This document shows positions 58,043 through 64,000 of a stretch of DNA of 64,000 nucleotides, in pieces. The stretch spans positions 1 to 64,000 of the forward strand of contig JADLHG010000031.1 in NCBI GenBank assembly GCA_020848905.1. Direction: 5' to 3'. A program made the translations under genes and the position numbers. The notes below the pieces were generated by a model. It was not told the DNA's origin. It made no database searches and worked only from the letters and a program-made list of their open reading frames with translations. Every line of letters starts with the position of its first letter. Position 1 is the first letter of the stretch. This DNA comes from Deltaproteobacteria bacterium (lineage in GTDB: Bacteria; Myxococcota_A; Polyangia; GCA-2747355; JADLHG01).

Positions 58043-59875
58043 TCAAACGAGGGTCAGTTGCGTGATCTCGCGCGCGGTCACCACGTAGACCGCGCCTCCA
58101 GGTGCCGGGAGGAGGGCGGCCCCCTCCTCCACGAACGGACGGGTATCCGGAAAGAGCGCGCCGTCGAGGAGCAGCCCGCTCTGCCGGTCGAGCGTGACCG
58201 AGAGGAGCCCCTCCTCGGTGGCGCAGACCAGGCGCCCCCCCTGCAGCGCCTTGCCGGTGAGACTCGCGAGCAGCCGCGCCTCCTCGGGGGCCCCCTGCCG
58301 CACGCCGAGGACCCCTCCGCGCGCGTCGACGAGGTAGACCTCGTGGCGGACGCGGCCCTGCTCCTCGACGGCGCGTGCGACGACGAGCTCGCGCTCTCCG
58401 AGGACCACGCTGGCGTCGAGGAGGCGCCCCCGGACCTGCGGCAGCGCGATCGGGCGCAGCCCCGGCCGGTCGAGCTCGAAGACGAACCAGAGGGTGAGCA
58501 GGCCGGCGCGGTAGGCCGCGCACCCCAGCGCCTCGCCGGCCCAGAGCGCGCTCTGCCCCTCGAGGAGCTGCCCCATCCGGCGCGTCGTGGCGCCGTCCAC
58601 GAGCCAGCCGTCCTCGAGGCGCAGCACGCCGCGCTGCGAGGTGGCGAAGACCGGCCGGCCGAGGCGCGTGTCGGTGCGGACCCGCTCCACTACGCGCTCG
58701 TCCTCGACGCGCACGAGCTCGGTCCCGCGGCCGATCCAGGTCGAGCGTCCCGCGAGGCCGAAGGCCAGCTCCGGGGTGACGAGCCCCTGAAAGACGCGCG
58801 AGCCGTCCTCGCGCCGGACCTCTTCGCCCTCGAGGACCAGGGTGCGCAGCGTCCCTTGCAGCGCGGCGGCCAGGATCCGTCCCCGGGTGCGAAGCACGGT
58901 CCGCGCCTCGCAGCGGCCGTGGCGGCGGAGGACCGGCTGCGCCACCACCTTGCCGAGCTTCGCGCAGGCCGGGCAGGCGGGGCGCGCGTGCTCGAGTCCG
59001 CAGCTGCAGCGCGTCCAGCGCATCTCGAGCAGTCGCGGCGGGAAGGCGCCGCGCGCGTCGCGGTCGAAGACCGCCTCGAAGTGGCCGAGCACGTCATCGG
59101 GGAGCACGGTCGGGGAGGCGGCGGCCTTCGGGAGCGTGACCTTCGGTCGCAGCACGCTCATGCGGGCCTCGGCGCGCCTGAGCGGCGTCGGATAGCCGTC
59201 GAGCGTGCCACCGTAGGGGTGCAGGTAGAGCAGGCTCGCGAAGAGCAAGACGTCGAAGGCGTACCAGTCGCTCTCCTCGGTGAACGCGGGCCCGGCGGCG
59301 AGGTCCACGCCGTAGAGCCGCGGGTCGAGGAAGCGCTCGTGCCCCACGACGCACGGCAGCCCCTCGAACTGCATCGAGTCCGCGTCGATGATCGCCACCT
59401 CGTCCCCCCGGAAGAGCGCGTTGCCGTCGTTCAGGTCGCCGACCACGACGCGGCGCGCGTGGAGCTCGGCGAGCGCGAGGAAGAGCTGCCTGAAGAGACC
59501 CACCACGCGCTGCGTGGGGACGAGCCCGTCGCGGAAGCTGCGCTGGGCGAGTCGCCGGAGCTCGTCGGCGCCTTCGACCGCGCGCATGGCGTAGCCCACG
59601 ACCGTGCCGCTCTTGTCCTGGAGCAGCGCGCTCGGCGCGACCACCGACGCCGGCAGGCCGCGCGGAAAGCGGCAGAGCTTCTCGCGCTTGAGCTCGAGCA
59701 GGGCCCGTTGCCGCGCCTGCTCGTCCGCGGGCGCCGCCGGGTCCACCGGGTGAAAGATCTTCAGCGCCAGGTCCCGGTGACGGTAGACGCGCGCCTCGCC
59801 CCCCGCCCCGAGGAGGTCCTGATCCTTGAGCTGCACCCTCTTGCCGTGCAGGAAGACCTGGAGCGCGCTCGTCAT
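58043..59875 (-). CDS. Protein kinase with zinc ribbon and beta-rich C-terminus (TerY-P type)
   Basis: A 610-residue protein. The kinase domain (about 15-275) has the glycine loop LGAGGEARVYR, ATP lysine 39 in LALKIF, catalytic Asp147 and Asn152 in VVGDLNDGNALF, and metal Asp164 in IIDADSMQF in place of DFG. A zinc ribbon follows (Cys290, 292, 301, 304), then a long beta-rich region (about 310-610) resembling a propeller of short LEDG/VRVED strands. This matches the kinase of TerY-P triads. The substrate is probably the vWA protein. Four bases separate it from the PP2C gene upstream, and 20 bases from the nicotinamidase gene. No membrane segment. Confidence 0.8.
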   Translation of the reverse strand: MTSALQVFLHGKRVQLKDQDLLGAGGEARVYRHRDLALKIFHPVDPAAPADEQARQRALLELKREKLCRFPRGLPASVVAPSALLQDKSGTVVGYAMRAVEGADELRRLAQRSFRDGLVPTQRVVGLFRQLFLALAELHARRVVVGDLNDGNALFRGDEVAIIDADSMQFEGLPCVVGHERFLDPRLYGVDLAAGPAFTEESDWYAFDVLLFASLLYLHPYGGTLDGYPTPLRRAEARMSVLRPKVTLPKAAASPTVLPDDVLGHFEAVFDRDARGAFPPRLLEMRWTRCSCGLEHARPACPACAKLGKVVAQPVLRRHGRCEARTVLRTRGRILAAALQGTLRTLVLEGEEVRREDGSRVFQGLVTPELAFGLAGRSTWIGRGTELVRVEDERVVERVRTDTRLGRPVFATSQRGVLRLEDGWLVDGATTRRMGQLLEGQSALWAGEALGCAAYRAGLLTLWFVFELDRPGLRPIALPQVRGRLLDASVVLGERELVVARAVEEQGRVRHEVYLVDARGGVLGVRQGAPEEARLLASLTGKALQGGRLVCATEEGLLSVTLDRQSGLLLDGALFPDTRPFVEEGAALLPAPGGAVYVVTAREITQLTLV

Positions 59876-59879
59876 GACG

Positions 59880-60728
59880 TCACCCTTCCTGCCGGCGAAG
59901 CACGATCACCGTCGTGTCGTCCGAGAGCCGCTGGTTGAGCTCGCCGAGCTGCGCGAGCCGCTTCTGCACCAGGCTCGGGTTTCGGCCGTAGCGCGGGTCC
60001 TCCTCGAACTGGAGCGGGCTCCCGGCGGCCGAGCCGTCGCGGAGCGGTCGCGCCTCCGGGTCGAGGAGGTCGAGCAGCCCGTCCGTGCCGAGGAGCAGGC
60101 TCTCCACCTCGCAGGTGGGGCGCAGCTCGTGCAGGACCAGCGCCGGCGGCGGACCCGCCCAGGCGACGTCTCGGCGCGCGAGCAGTCGGTAGCCCAGGTA
60201 CGCGGGTCGATTGTCCGGTCCCGCGTCGAGCACGTGCAGCCGCCCGTTCACCGAGTAGAGCCCGTCGCCGGCGCCGAAGATCGCGGTGTGGGTCTCGTCC
60301 ACCATCACCGCGAGGACCGTGGCCAGACACAGGTCCTGCACCGTCGCCGGCAGCGCCGCCGCCTCGGGCCGCAGCCCCTCCGCCAGGCCCCCGAGGAAGG
60401 ACTCCAGCCCGCGACTCACGGCGGCCAGACGCTCCGGGTCCCCGAGGTCAGCCGCGCGCTCGACGTAGCGCGGGAGCCACGCGCAGAGCCAGCTCACGCT
60501 CAGCCGCGCCGCGACCTCGCTCGACCGCCCGGCCGAACAGCCGTCGCTCACCGCGGCGACGAGGTGTCGCGGGTTCGCCGAGAAGGCCAGGCCGTCCTGG
60601 TTGTTCCGGTGCAGGCGGCGGTGCTCGCGGCCCGTCACCGACCCCGAGGCCACGGCGAAGCGGCGGCAGAGCCTTTCCGTCGGGGATGCCGGATAAAGAG
60701 TCTCAGGTGCGCTTAAAAGAGTCTGCAT
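59880..60728 (-). CDS. PP2C-type protein phosphatase (TerY-P triad)
   Basis: A 282-residue cytoplasmic PP2C. Metal-binding residues are in NNQDGLAFS (Asp45), LVAAVSDGCSAG (Asp62), LLLGTDGLLDLL and the final LSDDTTVIVL. It should reverse phosphorylation by the kinase encoded next. First gene of the operon PP2C-kinase-nicotinamidase-vWA. The predicted ATG at 60728 falls on the expected transcription start of the promoter at 60735-60763, so the mRNA would be leaderless; a GTG at 60653 just before the PP2C fold (VASGSVTGREH) is a real alternative. AGAGTC repeats cover the first codons. Confidence 0.83.
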   Translation of the reverse strand: MQTLLSAPETLYPASPTERLCRRFAVASGSVTGREHRRLHRNNQDGLAFSANPRHLVAAVSDGCSAGRSSEVAARLSVSWLCAWLPRYVERAADLGDPERLAAVSRGLESFLGGLAEGLRPEAAALPATVQDLCLATVLAVMVDETHTAIFGAGDGLYSVNGRLHVLDAGPDNRPAYLGYRLLARRDVAWAGPPPALVLHELRPTCEVESLLLGTDGLLDLLDPEARPLRDGSAAGSPLQFEEDPRYGRNPSLVQKRLAQLGELNQRLSDDTTVIVLRRQEG

Positions 60729-60734
60729 GACTCT
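60695..60734. promoter_or_regulatory. Candidate operator: three AGAGTC half-sites
   Basis: AAAGAGTCT occurs at 60695-60703 and 60716-60724, exactly 21 bases apart (two helical turns). The second copy pairs with GACTCT at 60729-60734 to form a palindrome with a 5-base centre over the predicted transcription start. Looks like a repressor site; the protein is unknown (NrtR is one candidate). Confidence 0.5.
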
Positions 60735-60763
60735 AATATGGTCTAGCGTGCACCAAAGGTCAA
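60735..60763 (-). promoter_or_regulatory. Promoter of the PP2C-kinase-nicotinamidase-vWA operon
   Basis: Minus-strand TTGACC (60763-60758), 17 bases, CATATT (60740-60735). Seven bases downstream of the -10 is the A of the predicted ATG at 60728. It is one of the best sigma70-like matches in the window. Confidence 0.6.
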
Positions 60764-60862
60764 GGGGGGGGCGCGTTTTCTCGTGGTCGGGATGGGGGCG
60801 GGCGCGTCAGAGCTGGCGCCGGCACCGGCGCGAGCAGGCCCCCTTCCGTCGAAGGGGCTTGG

Positions 60863-60868
60863 TATACT
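60863..60868 (+). promoter_or_regulatory. -10 element before the CPBP protease gene
   Basis: TATACT nine bases before the ATG at 60878, so a leader of a few bases at most. No clear -35. Confidence 0.4.
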
Positions 60869-60877
60869 GCGCAGCGC

Positions 60878-61678
60878 ATGCGCGACGTCGAGCAGGCCGC
60901 CGCGGGGGAGGCCAAGAGCCCGGCCCCCGGCGGCTCCCAGACCCGCCCCGGGCGCCGCGAGCTCGGGGAGATCCTGGTGATCTTCGCCGGCGTGACGGCG
61001 GCCTGCGCCGTGCTCTGGCAGCTTCGCCGCGCCGTGCCGTTCGTCGCGCAGAACCTCCACGCGCTGATCGCGGCCATCTTCCTCTACCTGCCGACAGCCC
61101 TGGTCCTGCGCCGCAAGGAGGACTTCGGCGTGTACGGCCTCACCACCCGACCGGTCGGCCGGGGCCTGCTCTTCTTCCTCGGGGCGGTCTTCGCCACCTT
61201 CCCCCCCTTCGTGGCCGGCTTCTACGCCTACCATCGCCTGGTGTGCGCCCGCGCGGCCGCGGGCCTCGCCGTCCCCGAGGTCTATCGCCGCCTCTGTACG
61301 CACTTCGTGTCGCGCTTCGCCGCGGCACGCCGCACGCTCCCCGCGAACTTCGGCCAGCTCGCGCTCGCCCAGGTGCTCGTGGTCGCGCTCCCCGAGGAGT
61401 ACTTCTTCCGGGGGTATTTGCAGACGCGGCTCGAACGTGTCTTTCCGCCGAGGCGGCGCGTGCTGGGCGGCGGCCTGGGGCTCGCCCTCGTCTTCGCCTC
61501 GGTCCTCTTCGCCCTCGGGCACGTGCTGGTGGACTTCAACCCGCTGCGGCTGGCCGTCTTCTTTCCCTCGCTCCTTTTCGGCTGGATGCGCGGCGCGTCG
61601 GGGTCCATCCTGGCCGGCGTGCTCTACCACGCGGCCTGCAACCTGATCAGCGAGCTACTGCACCATGCCTTCTTCTGA
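60878..61678 (+). CDS. CPBP-family intramembrane glutamic protease (possible myxosortase)
   Basis: A 266-residue membrane protein with about seven helices. The catalytic Glu pair is Glu173-Glu174 in LPEEYFFRGYLQTRL (EExxxR); the second motif is FALGHVLVDFNPL with the metal or catalytic His, and the third is LYHAACNLISE. CPBP enzymes cleave within or near membrane segments. In myxobacteria members of this family act as myxosortases on MYXO-CTERM proteins, and one such protein is encoded at 41285; linking the two is inference. The soluble N-terminus (1-27) is basic and Pro-rich. Its end overlaps nadC by 14 bases, implying one transcript. Confidence 0.8.
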   Translation: MRDVEQAAAGEAKSPAPGGSQTRPGRRELGEILVIFAGVTAACAVLWQLRRAVPFVAQNLHALIAAIFLYLPTALVLRRKEDFGVYGLTTRPVGRGLLFFLGAVFATFPPFVAGFYAYHRLVCARAAAGLAVPEVYRRLCTHFVSRFAAARRTLPANFGQLALAQVLVVALPEEYFFRGYLQTRLERVFPPRRRVLGGGLGLALVFASVLFALGHVLVDFNPLRLAVFFPSLLFGWMRGASGSILAGVLYHAACNLISELLHHAFF

Positions 61679-62546
61679 TCCGTTGATCCCGAGCCCCGCC
61701 ATCCGCCAGCTCATCGACCTCGCGCTCGAGGAGGACCTCGGGCTCGGCGACGTCACGACCCGGCTCATGGGTCCGCCCAGGCCCGCGGTCGGCCAGGTCG
61801 TCGCGCGCCAGTCCCTCGTGGTCTGCGGCCTGCCGCTGGCGGCGTGGGTGACCGAGCGCGCCGAGCCGCAGCTCGGCTGCGAGGCGCTCGTCGAGGAGGG
61901 GGCGCTCGTCTCTCCGGGCACCGTGCTCGTCCGGCTGCGAGGCCCGTCGGACGCGCTCCTCCGGGTCGAGCGCACCGTGCTCAACTTCCTGCAGCGGCTC
62001 TGCGGGGTGGCCACGCTGACCCATCGCTACGTGGAGGCCGCTCGGGGCACCGGCGCGCGCATCGTGGATACGCGCAAGACGCTGCCCGGGTGGCGGGCCC
62101 TCGACAAGTACGCCGTGCGTCGGGGAGGCGGCCACAACCACCGGGCCGATCTGAGCTCGGGGATCCTGATCAAGGACAACCACATCACCGCCGCCGGCTC
62201 GGTGGCGGAGGCGGTGCGGCGAGCTCGAGCCGGCGCGCCCCACACCCTGCGCGTCGAGGTCGAGGTGGAGAGCCTCGCTGCGGCCGAGGAGGCCCTCGGC
62301 GCCGGGGCGGAGGTGCTGCTCCTCGACAACTTCACCCCCGAGAGCGTGCGCGAGGTCGTGGCGCGGGTGAAGGGGCGCGCGCTCGTGGAGCTCTCGGGGG
62401 GCGTGAATCTCGGCACGGTGCGCGCCTTCGCCGAGAGCGGGGCGGAGCTCATCTCGGTGGGCGCCCTGACGCACTCCGCGCCCGCGGCGGACCTGGCGAT
62501 GGACCTGCTCGCCGCGGCGGAGGCGCCGCGCGAGGGGCGCGCGTGA
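61665..62546 (+). CDS. nadC: Nicotinate-nucleotide diphosphorylase (carboxylating)
   Basis: A 293-residue enzyme that makes nicotinate mononucleotide from quinolinate and PRPP in de novo NAD synthesis. Family motifs are complete: VERTVLNFLQRLCGVAT, DTRKTLPGWRALDKYAV, RRGGGHNHRADLSSGILIKD and EVEVESLAAAEEA, with the C-terminal VNLGTVRAFAESGAEL and the phosphate-binding GALTHSAPAADLAMDL. Length is normal. ATG lies in the protease gene (14-base overlap). birA follows with a GTGA overlap. nadA and nadB are not nearby. It faces the NrtR/nicotinamidase locus across a shared divergent region. Confidence 0.95.
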   Translation: MPSSDPLIPSPAIRQLIDLALEEDLGLGDVTTRLMGPPRPAVGQVVARQSLVVCGLPLAAWVTERAEPQLGCEALVEEGALVSPGTVLVRLRGPSDALLRVERTVLNFLQRLCGVATLTHRYVEAARGTGARIVDTRKTLPGWRALDKYAVRRGGGHNHRADLSSGILIKDNHITAAGSVAEAVRRARAGAPHTLRVEVEVESLAAAEEALGAGAEVLLLDNFTPESVREVVARVKGRALVELSGGVNLGTVRAFAESGAELISVGALTHSAPAADLAMDLLAAAEAPREGRA

Positions 62547-63352
62547 CGACCCTCGACCCGACGCTTCTGCCCGAGGCGTTCGTGCGGCGGCTGAGGACGC
62601 GCTGGCTCGGCCGCGCCTTCCACTACCACGCGGAGGTCTCCTCGACGAACGACGAGGTGGCGGCGCTCGCGCACGCGGGGGCGCCGCAGGGGGCCGTGGT
62701 GCTGGCCGAGGTCCAGCGCGTGGGGCGGGGCCGGCAGGGGCGACGCTGGCACTCCGAGCCCGGCCAGAACCTGACCTTCTCGATCCTGCTCCGGCCGGGC
62801 TGGCGCGCGCCGGAGGTGCCGCCGCTGAGCCTGGGCGTGGCGGTGGGCGTGGCTGCGGCGCTCGAGCGCTACCTCCCCGAGCCACCCACGGTGAAATGGC
62901 CGAACGACCTCCTTTCCCGAGGACGCAAGCTCTCGGGGATCCTCGTCGAGCTCGCGAGCGAGGGGGAGCGGCTCCAGCGCGTCACCCTCGGCGTCGGCGT
63001 CAACGTGAACCAGGAGCGCTTCGAGGCGGAGCTCGCGCCCATCGCCACGTCGCTGGCCCTCGAGCGGGGAGGACCCGTCGAGCGGGCCGCCGTGCTCGCG
63101 TCGGTGCTCGAGGAGCTCGAGCCGTGGCTGGAGGCGCTGCTCGGGCGAGAGACCGAGAGCGTGCTCGCGGCCTGGACGGCGCGCGCAAGCTGGCTCGGCG
63201 AGGAGCTCGTGGTACGGACGGCGAAGGGGCCGGTGCGAGGCGTGGCCCTGGGCCTCGACGGGGCGGGAGCCCTCCGGCTGCGCACCGCGGACGGAGCCGA
63301 GCAGCGCATCCTGAGCGGGGACCTGGAGCTCGGCGAAGGAGGAGCCTCATGA
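62543..63352 (+). CDS. birA: Biotin-[acetyl-CoA-carboxylase] ligase (no HTH)
   Basis: A 269-residue biotin protein ligase. SSTNDEVAALAHAGA begins the catalytic domain; the biotinyl-AMP loop is RVGRGRQGRRWHSEPG, and PTVKWPNDLLSRGRKLSGIL contains the catalytic Lys and Asn-Asp. LGVGVNVNQE and the small C-terminal SH3-like domain (about 215-265) follow. The N-terminal helix-turn-helix of repressor-type BirA is absent, so this is the monofunctional type, attaching biotin to carboxylase carrier proteins. The GTG start overlaps nadC by four bases; the next gene overlaps by four (ATGA). Confidence 0.92.
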   Translation: MTTLDPTLLPEAFVRRLRTRWLGRAFHYHAEVSSTNDEVAALAHAGAPQGAVVLAEVQRVGRGRQGRRWHSEPGQNLTFSILLRPGWRAPEVPPLSLGVAVGVAAALERYLPEPPTVKWPNDLLSRGRKLSGILVELASEGERLQRVTLGVGVNVNQERFEAELAPIATSLALERGGPVERAAVLASVLEELEPWLEALLGRETESVLAAWTARASWLGEELVVRTAKGPVRGVALGLDGAGALRLRTADGAEQRILSGDLELGEGGAS

Positions 63353-64000
63353 GCGCCACAGGGACGCAGCGCCGGGTCCTCATCTTCGGTGGAAGCGGCC
63401 TCCTCGGGCACGCCCTGCGGGCCCACCTGGAGGGCTCCGGGGTCGAGGTGCACGCCCCCTCGCGGAGCGAGGCGGAGCTCGGGAGCCTCGAGACGCTGCG
63501 CGCGGCCGTGGCCCGCGCCCGGCCGAGTCAGATCGTGAACCTCGCCGCGCAGGCCAAGGTGGACGCCGCCGAGGAGGACCCGGACCAGGCCTTCCGCGTG
63601 AACGCCCTCGGGGCGCAGCACTGCGCGCTGGTCGCCGCCGAGGCGGACCTGCCCCTCGTGCACGTAAGCACCGACTACGTCTTCGACGGCGCTCTCGGCA
63701 GGCCGCTGCGCGAGGTGGACCCCACGGGCCTGCCGCCGAACCAGTACGGCCAGTCGAAGCTCCTCGGGGAGCGGCTCGTGCGCGAGACCTGGCGCCGGCA
63801 CTTCATCGTGCGCGTGGCCGGCCTCTTCGGCCCGGGGCGCTCCGGCTTCGTGGACTGGGTCGTGGCGCAGGCCCGCCCCGAAAGGCCGCTTACCATCGTG
63901 GCCGACCGGTTCGTCACGCCGACCTACACCGTTGACCTGGCGCGTCAGCTCGCGGTCCTGGCGGACACCCCTTACTACGGGACCTATCACGCGGCGGGGC
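63349..64000 (+). CDS. dTDP-4-dehydrorhamnose reductase-like (RmlD), cut by window end
   Basis: The first 217 residues of an extended short-chain reductase. VLIFGGSGLLGHALR is the NADP-binding loop; VNLAAQAKVDAAEEDPDQAF, LVHVSTDYVFDG and NQYGQSKLLGE (Tyr-x3-Lys) follow, and FGPGRSGFVDWVVAQA continues the fold. This is the RmlD pattern: reduction of dTDP-4-keto-rhamnose to dTDP-rhamnose, or of a similar sugar. The substrate cannot be fixed without the C-terminus and neighbours. ATG overlaps the birA stop (ATGA). The chain continues past the window end. Confidence 0.8.
   Translation, partial: MSATGTQRRVLIFGGSGLLGHALRAHLEGSGVEVHAPSRSEAELGSLETLRAAVARARPSQIVNLAAQAKVDAAEEDPDQAFRVNALGAQHCALVAAEADLPLVHVSTDYVFDGALGRPLREVDPTGLPPNQYGQSKLLGERLVRETWRRHFIVRVAGLFGPGRSGFVDWVVAQARPERPLTIVADRFVTPTYTVDLARQLAVLADTPYYGTYHAAG

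Noticed and set aside
1-64000. Mobile elements, CRISPR arrays, integrases, tRNA genes
   Set aside because: I found no transposase or integrase motifs, no short regularly spaced repeats and no cloverleaf-like sequence; the only strong repeats are inside the Cys-rich lipoprotein gene and between the two lipoprotein paralogues.

Overview
The window is very GC-rich DNA densely packed with genes on both strands. No intergenic gap exceeds about 250 bases, and I see no tRNA, rRNA, CRISPR array or transposase. Three things point to a Myxococcota-like (former deltaproteobacterial) organism. A large surface lipoprotein ends in a MYXO-CTERM-like tail (41285-43705). Another lipoprotein is built of seven CGNG..E..CD cysteine-rich repeats of the myxobacterial type (53562-55370). 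Regulators combine FHA, GAF, SpoIIE-type, cyclase, AAA and TPR domains. The taxonomic call is inference.

Layout. 249-6923 holds metabolic and envelope genes: a class IV aminotransferase, cardiolipin synthase, a POT-like transporter, a LIC_10091-like secreted protein, and a fusion of dihydroneopterin aldolase with a thioredoxin-reductase-like flavoprotein. 6968-33271 is a large Wzx/Wzy-type exopolysaccharide locus. It contains an outer-membrane barrel, a DUF4091 protein, glycosyltransferases, two paralogous lipoproteins, a NodB deacetylase, an ATP-grasp enzyme, an FHA-GAF-SpoIIE phosphatase with a STAS protein, a Wzy/ligase, a short OPX export protein, a Wzx flippase, a methyltransferase, the initiating sugar-phosphate transferase, two CpsD/BY-kinase-like ATPases with complementary defects, two Wzz-like co-polymerases and a sugar epimerase. 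33444-43705 has two alkaline-phosphatase-superfamily membrane enzymes, a cyclase-AAA-TPR regulator, an alpha/beta hydrolase and the MYXO-CTERM lipoprotein. 43816-52348 is a tightly coupled run: a phosphatase/HEAT membrane enzyme, an LpxL-like acyltransferase, an active ketosynthase, a ketosynthase-like chain-length factor and an MMPL exporter, resembling part of an aryl-polyene locus. A PHA synthase and the cysteine-rich lipoprotein follow.

55388-60728 (minus strand) is the most interesting locus. PP2C phosphatase, protein kinase, a complete nicotinamidase and a vWA protein lie in one operon, with an NrtR-type Nudix regulator immediately downstream. The vWA/kinase/PP2C trio matches the TerY-P phosphorylation triad linked to stress and phage defence; the nicotinamidase and NrtR give it a NAD/ADP-ribose connection. 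A good sigma70-type promoter places the transcription start on the predicted first codon of the operon, inside repeated AGAGTC motifs. Across the divergent promoter run a CPBP intramembrane protease, nadC, birA and an RmlD-like reductase cut by the window end.

Several promoters (12.3, 13.5, 56.2 and 60.7 kb) lie so close to start codons that leaderless or near-leaderless mRNAs are predicted.
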